The notes beneath the pieces were generated by a model. That model ran no database searches. It was not told the origin of the DNA and saw only the letters and a list, made by a program, of their open reading frames with translations. Below are positions 10,956 through 22,215 of a stretch of DNA of 64,000 nucleotides, piece by piece; position 1 is the stretch's first letter; the number at the start of each line of letters is the position of its first letter. The DNA comes from Acanthococcus lagerstroemiae. Its lineage: Eukaryota; Arthropoda; Insecta; Hemiptera; Eriococcidae. The position numbers and the translations under genes are program-made. The stretch spans positions 12,090,001 through 12,154,000 of the forward strand of contig CM063106.1 of the NCBI GenBank assembly GCA_031841125.1, in the 5' to 3' direction.

Positions 10956-11690
10956 TATACGAATAGGCCTACTATTATTTATAGTTGTAGACTGTATGAG
11001 TATTAAGTATACTTTTAGTACTTATGAGGATTTTTATAAATGGAAATTATTCACTAAACATTTTCTTACTGTGACAAAATTTTTGTATTCTGATTTATTC
11101 TAGGTGGAGGGGGAGGGAAGTCTTCATTTATACGGTGGGGTAAAAATATTATGTATGCCTATATCCGCGCGCAAGCTAAGTTCGCCGCTGTTAATGATAG
11201 TTGAAGTTTGCTATACGCTTATGGTAAATCATACATGATCACTCGCACATATGCAGGGCTACCAACACTTGAAACACTAAGTTTAAATCCCACGAATATA
11301 CTTGTAGACTACAAGGATTGCTGAATGCCGAACAGTATACATCTCCCGTGAATTTATTATATTATATTCGTATTTGAGCATAAGCGTTGTAACTTGTAAG
11401 TGTCAATACAGTCACTGTTTTGCCCAATGTTCCATTACCTTTTATTCGTTACAAGTTGAAGGTTGATATTGTATAAATATGAAAACTTATTTTCTCGGAA
11501 ATTTTCAGGGTTAGCGGGGCTTACCTGGCTTGCTTCGAATGCACGCCACTGAGCGCAATGGTGGTGGAATGTGTTCCTAACAGGAAATATTCAATGTATT
11601 TCAAACGTTTACTAATGCAGTGGTGGTGGAATGTATTCCTAACAGGAAATGCAGTGCGTTTCAAAGGCGCGCCAATGCAGTGGTGGTGCA

Positions 11691-11898
11691 CAGGGACATA
11701 GCGAAGCGTTTTTTCTGGAGGAACAAAAATTGTTAAATTTCCAATTGACTTGATTCAGAATTCCCAAGTATCAAAATTTGTTTGTATTGGCTAAAGAAAT
11801 CCTTTTGACTTGCTGGATTTTTCCAACTTTTGATCCATCTACTAAAATTCCCCAAATCCGGCGGGGGCTTGAGGGATTCCCTCTTATTTTCGACCCTG
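11691..11898. mobile_element. CAGGGAC-family hAT MITE with exact 8-bp TSD
   Basis: GTGGTGCA lies at 11683-11690 and 11899-11906. Left end CAGGGACATAGCGAAGCG; right end, inverted, CAGGGTCGAAAATAAG. The interior shares CCCAAGTATCAAA, CTTTTGACTTGCTGGATTTT and TCCAAC with the copy at 7655, confirming family membership. It is inserted in the 60-bp minisatellite. Confidence 0.9.
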
Positions 11899-11966
11899 GT
11901 GGTGCAATGTATTTCTAATAGGAAATGCAACGTGTTTTAAACGGGTGCCAATGCAAGGATGGGGGA

Positions 11967-12677
11967 TAGTGATGGGAATTTTAGGTCATTTAGTATGTCT
12001 AGTTCATTCGGTCTCGGTCTTCAGAATGTTTAGGTAAAATGTTTAGTTCATTTAGGTCATTTAGGTCATTTAGTTCAAACTGCCCGAAACGCACTGAATA
12101 ATCTGTCAACACATTTACAAAGCAGTAGTAGTTACACCGCACGGTGATTTAACCTGTTGTGTGCTGTCTTCCGTAATCTTTTGCTCTTTTGATATTTCTT
12201 TTGTGTTTTGTTTGTTTAATATTGATTTACAGGTTTTATGATCATTATTTAAGTTATCTGTATTAAAGTTACTTAAAATGGGTTTCGCGCCCTAGAAAAA
12301 GGACCCATACAACATGGAATTTAAATACTGTTCTACGTAAACATTTCTCCTGGAACGCGTGAATGGAGATGAAGGTAGAAGAATATAGGTATGCGCGAGA
12401 GTTGGCACGCACCCTTCATTATCCTATTTCAATCTCGGTAATCTGATCATTCTGATCACCGAACATCGATGTCGATCATACGGTCTTCTCCGCAGTTCAT
12501 TTCACATTTCGGTTTCGTTCTCATTCGTTACTTTCTTCATTCAGTTTGTTTCGGTCAATTTCGGTAGTTCAGTTCATTCTGTGAACTAGGTACTTTAAAC
12601 GTTTAGGTCTCGGTCGTTTAGTTCAACGTGATGTTTAGTTCAAATGAACTAGTACATGAACTACCGACACATCACTA
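11967..12677. mobile_element. TAGTGATG-type hAT non-autonomous element
   Basis: Flanks ATGGGGGA (11959-11966) and ATGGGAGA (12678-12685) agree at 7 of 8 bases. Left end TAGTGATGGGAA; right end, inverted, TAGTGATGTGTCGG. Both ends carry iterated GTTTAGTTCA, TTTAGGTCATTTAG and CGGTCTCGGTC words, in the same orientation at each end. The 711-bp interior has no transposase. It interrupts the 60-bp minisatellite. Confidence 0.85.
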
Positions 12678-12719
12678 ATGGGAGAATGTGCTCCTAAGTA
12701 TGCCATTTCCATGTGTGGA

Positions 12720-15655
12720 CTCTTGAGCACACCTACTTGGTCGAATTTTGGATTTTCTATAATAAGTTTTTGATGATAAATGCTCGATGCGTGTGTTTTT
12801 GTATAAACTGGCGAACTTGGAGTGTCGCAATAAGCGGTGGACGTGGAGAGAGGAGAAATGTCAGAGACTGCGAAAAACGATCATCTCTGAAAATTGTAAT
12901 GGATAAATACCAATTTTTCATTACAAATATAAATCATTATCGCGGGGCTTCTCAGGTGGATTAGAAAAGAACCTGTGGCGGTGTTTATGTTCGTCTCGGA
13001 CAAGAGCAGACGGAGAGAATGAAAAAATGAAAATAAATTACGGATATTGGCGGCGTAAAGGGATACTGTACACAGATCATGTATATAGCTCGGCTTACTT
13101 AGCGCGTGAAAATGGCAAAATAATCTGAAATATTTTGAAAGGCGAATCGCCATTATAGGCGGCAGCGTAATCGTAATGTTTATAACAACGGTAGCGATTA
13201 TAATTCATTTCTGGTAAAAGCAGCGGCTACTTTTTAGCTCTCTCAGCGGAGCGCCTTCTTTTCTCGGTTACAATAACAGTCTCCTAAATAAAGCCATCAA
13301 GTTCGTCCGAGTTCTCCTTCGGGGCCCGACTTAAACCCGAACAATTCGAGTTAATAACGGAATTGTTGGCGTGCTTCGATATTTTATGCGTTCATTACCA
13401 AAAACCCGCGACGACCAACAAGGCGTTCGTAAAATTTTACTCTCAGCCATAAACGTTCGCGTCGATTTCAGCGCATCTTTTTTGCACGCTTACAGCCAGG
13501 TTTTATTTATTTTATTTTTTCTTTCGAAATACTGCAACGGTGGGTCGTAAAATTTTTCGTACATTCGCCTCGAGGATAATTTCTGCATCTACAATGTATA
13601 GTCGGCATGTGTGTCCGGAAGGGTTTTCTGCCAACCTGAACGGTATTCTGGGTGTTACTGGCAGCCCGGGATAACCTGTTTCGGATCGTACCCGTTCGCG
13701 GTTCGGCTGTGGGCTACACAATTTCTAAGCAAACTGTGAACGGCGAATTTCAGCGTAACGAGTATATGGTTTATCGTGCCGCCGTGGAGAATAAATATAT
13801 CTACCAGAAGAAAGCAAAACGCAAATTACGGAACTAGCAGTACGGCGATACCTATAGTCGGAAAAATTATCATATTTTGTGGAATTTTTTTTTTTTTTTT
13901 CTTTTCTTCATTGAAAATGATGAGAAATACGAAAGTTATTTTCTTAGGTGACATTATAATCCGGTAGTTACGATTCTAGCGGATCATTTGTGTACTAAAG
14001 GTATACCCGATATATGCAACAAGTGTTCAGACTCCGGCGCTGTAAATTACCCGAGTTTTTGTAGAAATTATTGCGTCGATGTTGGTAAGCAGAAGTTACG
14101 AGCTTACAGTTGTGACAAGTATTACGCCAGAATATTTTATGATAATATTATAATATAGAAATTTTTCCCGCTTCGGACAGTAAACATATCTTTTACGTTA
14201 TTCGTACGAGTATCTATTCTTTTACGTACACATCGTACAAATAACACAGAGGTTGGTGGTCGGTCGGAGTGTACGATTGAACTTGGAGGAATGTCGAATG
14301 TATACGTACAACTGTATAGGATGCGTTGGAACGTAGAATATAAAAAAACTTATATATTCGTGTCTCTAGAGAGGTCGAATTCGGTTCGCTCCGACTCTGG
14401 CTTGCGTTGATTAGGCTTGCAAATTGAAATGGTAACGCAAATCGATATCTGATAAGTGATACGTCTTTGCAATTAAAATCCGACGCCAGTGATTAGATGG
14501 CTGATTGCGGCGAACTCTCGTAAATTACGTTCTTTAGATTTTGTGACAATTTAGCCCCGGCGTCGTTAATTGCTTTTGAATTGAAGAAAATATGTACGCA
14601 AGCTAGTTGCGATAATATCGTCCTATAACGCGGTGCGTTTAGAAAAATGCTGTTATCAAGTGGGCACCAAAGAGATTAGTTGGCATTATTTTTTGGATTT
14701 TTTTTCTCTTCTCAATAGGACTGACAATAAATTCAATAATATTGGGGTACAGGCCAACTAGGGATGATCCTTTTAACAGGATTGCTTGCACCCCGATTTC
14801 TGAGTTATTCTTCGAAAATGGGTGCTGTTCTAAGATGCTGTCTACCGGCCATTGTCATCTACCACGGATGGAGTGATGTAGTATGCGATCTACCGTTTTG
14901 AAATATTACGCATCTTGACTCCCGACAAGAAATAATGGCGGGAAAATCCATGGAAAAATTAATGAATAATTATCGACCTGATCCTACGCTAATAAAAAAT
15001 AAATAAATAAGTAAACATAATTATATTTTTTGACAACAAATTTGCATGGAAATGTCTATTAACAATACGAACGCACTCTGCAATCAGTTCAATGAAAGAA
15101 TGGTTTCAAGAAACGGGAGAAAGAGAGAAAAAAGGGATTGCAAGGACCCTAAAAATGCTAATTCTTCTCAAAATTATTTTGAACAGTTCCACTTATCGAC
15201 GCAGTACATGAAATTCCCCCTCGAACCCTTTGTACTCCTTACAGAAACCCATCAATATGTGAGAGGAATAGTAACAAGATGAAAATTTGAAACGGGAGCA
15301 TGGTCCCCGACCAGCACTGAGCTAACAGAAAACTACCCAGTCCAGTAATTAAATTTAATGCATTAAATGTTCTTATATGTACTTAAGCCATTCCATGTCA
15401 ATACGACCAGCCGTGGCTTGATCTCTGTAACTGTGACCAAGCTGGTAGGAGATTCTTTAGAACATTCATATCTAACTGATACATGGAGATGTACAGAAAT
15501 TGGTTCAGGGGTAATTAGCATTCTTGCTGCTGACACTCTTTAGTACAACTGAGGAAATGCCAACAATAAGAAATTCAATTCAATTTTATTTCCGCATCGC
15601 TTTTCTAGGTCCAGCTGAGTTTTCCCCTTTAATTTGTTGTTGAACCTTTTTATTA
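12720..15655. other. Intergenic, no gene recognised
   Basis: Higher-complexity sequence without tandem structure or terminal repeats I can see. Short frames (for example 13512-13721, 13652-13837 and 15046-15282) show no domain. A T-run lies at about 13886-13900. This could be old unique host sequence; conserved non-coding elements cannot be judged from one genome. Confidence 0.5.
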
Positions 15656-15656
15656 G

Positions 15657-15769
15657 TGATGTGGTGGGACGTATGGTGATGCACATATGCCAAAGTGGCC
15701 CCTATGACACCGCACCCCCGGCACTGGAAACTACCCTTTTGGGCATCGCATTAGTGACCGGGGGGAACA
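15657..15769 (+). mobile_element. Short retroposon (about 107 bp), copy 1, with 12-bp TSD
   Basis: The body runs from GTGGTGGGACGTATGGTGAT to CCGGGGGGAAC. Flanks CCTTTTTATTAG (left) and CCTTTTTACTAG (right) form a 12-bp direct repeat with one mismatch. Conserved inner words are GCCAAAGTGGCCCCT, GACACCGCACCCCCGGCAC and GGGCATCGCA. There is no poly(A) tail and no clear pol III A/B box. Other copies: 23894, 47453 and 49775. Confidence 0.75.
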
Positions 15770-17129
15770 CCTTTTTACTAGTTGATAGAAGAGGTAATTT
15801 TTTTTTGGTATTCAATTCGACTTGAATTTTCTCGATGATGTTTATGATAATAACTTCGAAACTTAAAGCGAAAACAATTATAATTTTCCGTTTCGAAGTT
15901 TAGGCTTCGCGTCCCTGAATGCAAGATGTAATGGGATATTCGACCAAAATAATCTAAAAGACCTGTATTTTGACATCTTGATTTTCCATGTTAAGTTGGT
16001 TTTGTCTCCTTACAATAGTGGAATTTCAATTCTGGGGATTGAAATCCGGATCTGATCAAAAATCTATGGCAGTCTTCGAAATCAACGACCCAAAACTCTT
16101 TATTCCGATATTTGGATCCAAACCGTTGGCCCCAGTGTGAAGCAGAACATTTTCATTTTGAGGCCTAAATTGGAAATGAATCAAATATCTGCACCTGATG
16201 ATGTTTGGATTCATAGCGACGCAGAAAAAAAAAACACGAACAACTTCGATAGGCTCTTCGTTATTATTATTATTTTTTTATAAAGAGAAAAGTTGTTGAA
16301 CCCGCAGCCTCTATTTTGGAAGAGAACAAATGATCCTCTATGAAACAGGATTTTAGCATATGTCAAGTTCCTGCTTGGTTCCTTTTTATGCCGCTTACAT
16401 TAATAATGTATAGTGAATCATTGCAGTAGGTCATTCCCACTTGTTCTGAAATGTTGATTGTATTACTCAGTTTTGTATACTCATCCCTCTCCCTTTCTGT
16501 TAGGACTGGATTTCCAACAGAAAAGAAGCTAGGGGAGAAAAAGTCAGTTATCAGATTTTTGAACTGTGCCTCACACTCTCGATTCCTTTCCAGTATCTCT
16601 GTCACGATTTGAATATGGAGTGAATGTGGTGGTCACGGGCAGGGGTGCAACAACCGGGAGGGGAGGCTGAAGCAGCCACTCAATTGTGACTTAGGTACCC
16701 TCCTAACGTTTTGATTTAAAAGCTACTATTTTTGACATGGAGATGTCATATGGCTGATCATTAACAAAAATTGTATGTCCCGTGTAGCAGACACCGAGAC
16801 TGACACCAAGACAGCCGACTCACAGGGAGAATGTTATTACAATGACATCATCACTCCATGTGCATCAACTGAATGTGTAGAACGTGTTTGGTAGCCATAC
16901 GACGTATATTGTATTGATGTATTTGCATGCAGTGAAGATATTCATCATTAGTAAGTTTATTAATGATAACATACTACTAGATAAGAGGATACAAGGGGTA
17001 AGACATAGTTTCTGTGTATCAAATTTCATAAATTCAACGTGGATATGTCTTTCCACTGGCTATCAACAAAAATTATGCGCAACGTTTGCTCGATGCTGAA
17101 AATGGACGACTAACACCGAGAATGTTCTC
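15770..17129. other. Intergenic, no gene recognised
   Basis: Includes an A-run and an ATT-rich tract near 16226-16275. Short frames at 16363-16605 and 16865-17099 show no domain. Nothing assignable. Confidence 0.45.
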
Positions 17130-17396
17130 GATGCGCAAAATCCCGCCAGTTACCCGGGTAACTAAAAGGGAACCAAGGGTAACTGACGGGTTTCTGGGTA
17201 ATCTGAGGGTAACCGAGGGTTACAAATGGGTAACTTTTCCGCGGGTAACTAGAGGGTAACTGATGGCGTATCGGGATGCGCTAAATCCCGCCAGTTACCC
17301 GGGAAACTGATGGGTTTCTAGGTAATCTGATGGTAACCGAGGGTTACAAATGGGTAACTTTTCCGCGGGTAACTAGAGGGTAACTTATTGCGCATC
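17130..17396 (-). repeat. Dimeric TTACCC-rich element, copy B (inverted)
   Basis: The same two-unit structure as copy A on the other strand: GATGCGCAAAATCCCGCCAG opens the first unit, the join reads GCGTATCGGGATGCGC, and the second unit closes TATTGCGCATCGGG. The second unit lacks about 20 bp around the AACTGATGGGTTTC segment. It sits 60 bp left of the MULE at 17458. Confidence 0.85.
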
Positions 17397-17457
17397 GGGT
17401 TATTAGAATGACGTCATCGCGACAATTGGTACTATTTTATTTGCAATCGGTCTCAAA

Positions 17458-18421
17458 GGTTCTACGTCTTTTCGTCCACAGCCATTTCGTCCAAGCGACA
17501 GTTCGTCCAAAAAAGATTGTCCAGTGACACTTCGTCCAACTTTTTTCGTCCAATCGTTTCTCGTCCAAGGGATATTTCGTCTAGTCTCTGTTCCCACTAC
17601 GAATTATCAAGACTCTTTGCCTTTCCCTCCGTTCCCTTAGACGATTTACGAAGTGTTTTCGACGACAATATCGAGGAGATTCATGAAGACATCCATGATT
17701 TGGCCACTTATGTTGAAACGACGTACGTCACAGGTCAGAGGACGTCCTCGCAAAAGACGTAGAAAGGCTGTACCGCCAGGATATTCTCATCCGAGTGTGT
17801 GGAACGTACCTATACGAAAGCGTGCTCCACGATGAACCCCGAACAAAAAATTCGTTGAGGGTTGGAATATGAGCTTTCCGAAATTACGGGGAGTACACCA
17901 CGCATCCGTTTGCAAATTCCTGGAGCGCGTCCAGAAAGACCAAAAAATGAATGAAACTCTAATTTTGCAGCTGCTAGATGGTTACACGAAGATCAAGCAC
18001 CCTGTCCCGAAAAAATATGTGAGCAATTAGGAGCGTATAAAGGTGATTGTCCAAAATTATGAGAAATATAAAAACGACAATGAGATTTTTGTATACCTTA
18101 GAACTATTTCGTATTGTTTGAAATTATGTAATGTGCAGTGTCCAGAATCAAGTGCGGTCTCAGACCAAGAAGAATATAACATTTTTAAATAACGTAATAT
18201 TATCCTATATGTATGTAAGATTCTCGTACATCGTATACACTTATAATAAATTTTGAGTACATATTTCTGCTGAAAATGATTTTGGACGAACCTAAGACCA
18301 AAAGGTTTTGGACATAATTTCCTTGGACGAAATTTATCGTGGACGAAATGTCTCATTGGACGAAGTGTTTCGTGGACGAAGTGTCTCGTGAATGAAATGT
18401 CTGTGGACGAAAAGAGGGAGC
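17458..18421 (+). mobile_element. Decayed MULE with word-built terminal repeats
   Basis: 9-bp flanks GGTCTCAAA (17449-17457) and CGTCTCAAA (18422-18430) differ at one base; 9-bp duplication is the Mutator/MULE hallmark. The ends are inverted repeats that share TCTTTTCGTCCACAG, then continue as a string of TTCGTCCA words spaced 11-20 bp apart on both sides. The interior carries a MULE transposase C-terminus. At 964 bp it is an internal-deletion copy. Confidence 0.85.
17640..18125 (+). pseudogene. MULE transposase C-terminal fragment
   Basis: Reading across frameshifts gives HDLATYVETTYVTG, RGRPRKRRRKAVPPGYSHPS, VWNVPIRKRAPR, then after a stop KKFVEGWNMSFPKLRGVHHA, SVCKFLERVQKDQKMNETLI. This follows the MULE C-terminal pattern Y-x-x-T-Y-x-G ... 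RRRPP-x-(F/Y) ... WNVYER ... NN-x-VEGWN-x-x-F-x-x-L-x-G-x-x-HPS-x-WKFLE-x-LQK-x-Q. The catalytic core and any FLYWCH/WRKY domain are missing. At least one stop and one frameshift are visible. Confidence 0.82.
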
Positions 18422-18924
18422 CGTCTCAAATGTATGTGCCTTCAACGATACCGGATGACGTCGGTACTTCTATGTTGACTGAATGAGTGTGGAACGTGTT
18501 CCATGGCCAGAAGACATATCCATGTACCTACCGGTATACCTGCATGCATTATGGATACTCATCGTCATCAGGTCATCGACTCACAGTATAAGACTGCTTT
18601 GACCTACCCCCCTGGTCACAGGGTTCAGTTCGATTGATAGCGACTGTTAGCTGTTTTTGCATCCCGATCTTGTGACCAGTCATTTGCTCATGGTCCTGGC
18701 ATTGGAGATGGTAGACATTTTGGACAATATGGCTGAATAACGCATCGGTTATTTACGGACGGCTGTGATGGAGGTTTTCTAATGGTGTTACCGCAGAGGC
18801 CGCGCAAATCAGAAATTTTGAAGAGCATTCATTAAGAGGTGCAATAATCGTCTACACAGATTAGGAAATATGAAGGAAATTCACTGATAGATTCTCGCCC
18901 AACTCAAATTCCCACTTTCCTGGA

Positions 18925-19066
18925 CTATACCGAGTGTTGCTAAGCTCGTAGTCTTACAAGAGGCACAGCAACACTGATCAGCGACTACGATGTGACTACA
19001 TCGAGTGTTGCTAGGCTCGTAACCTTACAAGATGCGCAGCAACACTGATCAGCGACTAAGATGTGA
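18925..19066 (+). repeat. Two-copy tandem repeat, 71-bp unit
   Basis: Copies at 18925 and 18996 each contain CGAGTGTTGCTARGCTCGTA and CAGCAACACTGATCAGCGAC. Within each unit GTGTTGCT and AGCAACAC are inverted, so a hairpin of 8 bp can form. Function unknown. Confidence 0.85.
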
Positions 19067-20700
19067 CCCACAACCGCACAGTCTTCATGTGTACGTAGGT
19101 AGCGACTACATACAGAATTATCGAAGTGACGGTTGATATGCAGTAGTCATGTATACCTGTATCGATGACTCGGATAAACACCGACAAAAGTCGTCGTCGG
19201 TGAATTCAGACCGAGGCGAAGATAGTCTTCGGCTTCGCCGACCTGCCAACTGATTCAAGCACCACACTCCCGATCTGGGCACATGCCATGTGCAACTCGT
19301 CAATCCATATCATTGTTTTAACAAGCTATTGCCCGTTGGTGAGCGTGCTCGGTGCCTGGTGCAGGTTCGAGCCGGCGTCATTTCTCATTTTCCGCGTGCA
19401 CTCGCAAAGAGTATCAGTATCGTTAACCGCTCGACAAATCGCCCCGAGAATCATATTAAATCGTTTGCAAATAGGATGTAATGTTTTTTTCTAACACGTA
19501 ACGCGTACACGTTTACTTTTCAACAACAGTCGCCGGTCGGCTCGAATAATGTTACTCGAAGCCAGCCAGCGTCGTTCATGAGAACTAAATACGGAGCCCC
19601 GATAATAAGCGCTAAGTAAAATGTTGTAGAAGATGAAATGCCGTTTAAATTAACTGCAGGAAGTAAGATATTACACTTCTCCATAACGGTGTACGTAATA
19701 CTCGACTCTCCGCTGAAATCCATCGCATTAAATGTTTAAATAATGGATGGAAATTAACTGATAATAGGTTGTGGGTGTTACCAATGCCACGCGCATTTGT
19801 CATGTGTCAGTTGGTAGCTCATCGTCCACGAAGTAGATATAATTTTGTGAAATCACGGCCAGCTCGCTATTTATTACCGTTTAACCGTCTACAAACTACT
19901 TGTAATGTACATGCAGGGAGCATGAGACCAAGAGTCGAAGTTCATTTCGCAAAGTAAACGAGTTTACAATCATCGCTGGCTAAACGGATGAAAGAGAATA
20001 TTACGCGAAGCGGGATAGTTAAACAAACCTCGTTAAGATGCGATTTACTAATTATAGCCCAGGAAAATTAGAGTTGGACGCATGAATTCCAGCACAGACT
20101 TTTTTTTCGTACGAATCTCTTGAATTAACTCATTAATGAACACATCAAAAGTCTAAGGTCGAGCGGTGACGCTATTTCCCCCGGGAGGCTGGACGGTCTT
20201 CAAAATCCAGTTTTCCCAATTCGAGAAATATCGAGTGTAGGAGAAAACTTTTCGAACAAAAATTATTTCTCGTTAAATTCTACACAAGAAAGATATCTTA
20301 CAACATTTTCGTAACTGCCTGGGAGACGCCTGAAATAAAAGGGGTTGCAAATTACTATTCAGTTTTCTATAAACTGACAGACCTTATGGTAAGAAATGTA
20401 GAGTAACAAGTACAGTTATGGACCACTCTAACTTTTTTCTCGAGAACTCGGCTCAAAATTATGTAATATTAATGAACTAGGTGTCAAAAGGTGAGGTATA
20501 TGGTCTACTTTTATGGAATTTTTAAAATTCTATACATGATGTTAAAACAGTATTTTGATTGTAAGCTACCGGTGGTCAAAAATGCATTTTACCCGCACCT
20601 ACTCTATACGTGAAGGAAAAGAAAGGTACAATGATGAAACGGGTTGACCACATTATCGACCAATAAAAACGATTGAAAAGTTCAACAAGCGTCAGAACCC
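19067..20700. other. Intergenic, no gene recognised
   Basis: Moderate-complexity sequence without recognisable coding, terminal repeats or tandem structure. Overlapping frames at 19118-19494 are on both strands and show no domain. Confidence 0.5.
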
Positions 20701-20988
20701 GATGCGCAGTCCGTTACTCTCTAGTTACCCGCGGAAACGTTACCCATTTGCAACCCTCAGTTACCTTCAGATTACCCAGAAACCCACCAGTTACCCTTGG
20801 TTCCTTTTCAGTTACCCGGGTAACTGGCGGGATTTTGCGCATCCCGATACGCAATCAGCTACCCTATATTTACCCGCGGAGAAGTTACTCATTTGTAACT
20901 CTCGGTTACCCTCAGATTACCCAGAAACCCGTCAGTTACCGGTGGTTCCCCTTTAGTTACCCGGGTAACTAGCTAGATTTTGCGCATC
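20701..20988 (+). repeat. Dimeric TTACCC-rich element, copy C
   Basis: Units 20701-20843 (143 bp) and 20844-20988 (145 bp). Both contain ATTACCCAGAAACCC and TTACCCGGGTAACT; the internal join reads GCGCATCCCGATACGC. The outer flanks read CCCGATGCGCA and TGCGCATCGG. It is the cleanest copy for defining the unit. Confidence 0.88.
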
Positions 20989-21360
20989 GGAAAGTGTAAG
21001 AGCATCCATGATTCGTTCACGTGTTCAAGTTCTTTCTGTTTCATGAGTTCGTGTATCCTGATAGTGTGACTATGAATTCGAGCGATTTTGATTTTGAAAG
21101 TGAAGAGGATAGGTTCCTGTTTTAACATCATTATTTGTACAATAAAATATCTTACAATGCATGCGAGTATTGTGAACGTTTACCAAAATTCAGCAAATTG
21201 CTTCACTCTCCTAACGGCTCGTATCGCAAACTTTTGCTTTGTTGGGTAAACGTTCACTTTACCCGCATGTATAGCAATATTACTATTTATACTTTGTAAG
21301 TTCCCTTACTACCGCAATCTTCGGAAAATTGAAAACTGAAGTACTAATATGGACCTAATA

Positions 21361-21808
21361 ATAATAATAATAATAATAATGATAATGTAACCTTGGGTAG
21401 GTGGGCCATGCCAGCTACCCCGCCCATTTGAGGGCATAGGTTTCCACCATCTCTCTCCATGTGTCACGGTCTCTCGCCAATCTTATCCATCTTCTCCCCA
21501 GCTCCTTAAAGTCGTCTCTCCAGCGTAGCATCATCGGTCGTCCCCTTGCACGTTTATGACCATATGAGGTCCAGTCGGTTGCAGTCTTATGCCATTTGAA
21601 GTTCTTTTCCCTCATCAGGTGCCCCGCATATTTCCATTTTAATTTTCTGATTATGTAGCCAATATCCTTTACATTAATTCTTTCTTTGGTGTCCAGAAGC
21701 TTAATTTTGTCTTTTAGTTTATTGATTTTTAGGATGCTCCTAAACATTGAATTTTGCATAACTTTTAACTTCTTTAAATGTCTTCTAGCTATTGGCCACG
21801 TTTGGGCC
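21361..21808 (-). mobile_element. 5'-truncated RTE-like LINE with 15-bp TSD and (ATT)n tail
   Basis: Direct repeats AATATGGACCTAATA (21346-21360) and AATATAGACCTAATA (21809-21823) differ at one base. On the minus strand the copy ends in an (ATT)n tract (21361-21386), the simple-repeat tail common in RTE-type LINEs. Duplicated target, short truncated body and simple tail together indicate target-primed reverse transcription. There is no promoter or 5' region. Confidence 0.87.
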
Positions 21809-21810
21809 AA
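21415..21810 (-). pseudogene. RTE-like reverse transcriptase, C-terminal 131 residues
   Basis: The open frame encodes KKLKVMQNSMFRSILKINKL ... IIRKLKWKYAGHLMREKN ... KRARGRPMMLRWRDDFKELG ... RDRDTWREMVETYALKWAG. The pattern LKW-x-(Y/W)AGH, GRP-x-x-RW-x-DD, and W-x-x-x-V-E-x-Y-x-x-x-W is the characteristic tail of insect RTE-like endonuclease-reverse transcriptases. The endonuclease and RT domains are absent because of 5' truncation. The frame is intact over its length, so the copy is fairly young. Confidence 0.88.
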
Positions 21811-22215
21811 TATAGACCTAATAGGTAGGTATAAATATGAACCACCTTCAAAAATTCAAAAAAATCACCAGAAAATGCGTTTTATTACAAAAAAACAAAA
21901 AAACAAAAAAAACACGTCACTTTTGGCTTCTGAGCATTGCAAATGAGCCCAATGTTTACACCTTCCAGTACATTATAAGTGTAATCGTCTCCATAGCTAT
22001 CTTCATACAATTCCCCGCAGATGAAGCATTCGCAGTCTTTATCTTATTTGGTTTTTTCATACTTCGTTATCGTTATTGCGTGAGTTCATTAGTGGGAGCG
22101 GCTCCTCAACATTTTCGGTGTCCATTTATTTTTCATAAGAATCTCCTTTCTCGGCATTCTGAATCAAAAGACAAGAATTTTAGATTATAAATTTCACTGG
22201 TCCATATTTATCCCC

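Larger units (their letters stand above)
9350..11190. mobile_element. Rearranged hAT element with ZMYM1-like transposase pieces
   Basis: Left end CAGCGGCGGATTAAG and right end (inverted) CAGCGGCGAACTTAG are inverted repeats of the hAT type. Flanking 8-mers CGACTTAC and TTAATGAT do not match, consistent with later rearrangement. The interior carries transposase pieces on both strands (see next two entries). It lies inside the element at 7473-11551. Confidence 0.75.
7473..11551. mobile_element. Composite hAT-type element hosting three nested insertions
   Basis: Left end CAGTGGCGTGCGG; right end, read inverted, CAGTGGCGTGCATTCG. A second shared word, AGGTAAGCC, lies about 30 bp inside each end. 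Minisatellite tracts abut both sides. Flanking 8-mers (CAGTGCAT and AGCGCAAT) are only similar, so the target duplication is decayed. The 4.08-kb span is inflated by the nested elements at 7655-7997, 8609-9273 and 9350-11190. What remains of the outer element (about 1.2 kb) is non-coding. Confidence 0.7.
6421..12700 (+). repeat. 60-bp minisatellite broken by four insertions
   Basis: The unit is about 60 bp: AATGCAATGGTGGTGGAATG, then TGTTCCTAACAGGAAATGCA, then a CGTTTCAAA-type stretch. GGAATGT words fall at 7211, 7271 and 7331 (60-bp spacing) and at 11566 and 11628. Preserved tracts are 6421-6562, 7174-7472, 11552-11690, 11899-11966 and 12678-12700. Each gap is a DNA transposon, so the tracts were once one array. 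Confidence 0.85.

Noticed and set aside
17466..17585. CRISPR or promoter operator cluster from TTCGTCCA words
   Set aside because: The mirrored cluster at 18290-18416 and the 9-bp flanking duplication identify it as a transposon end.
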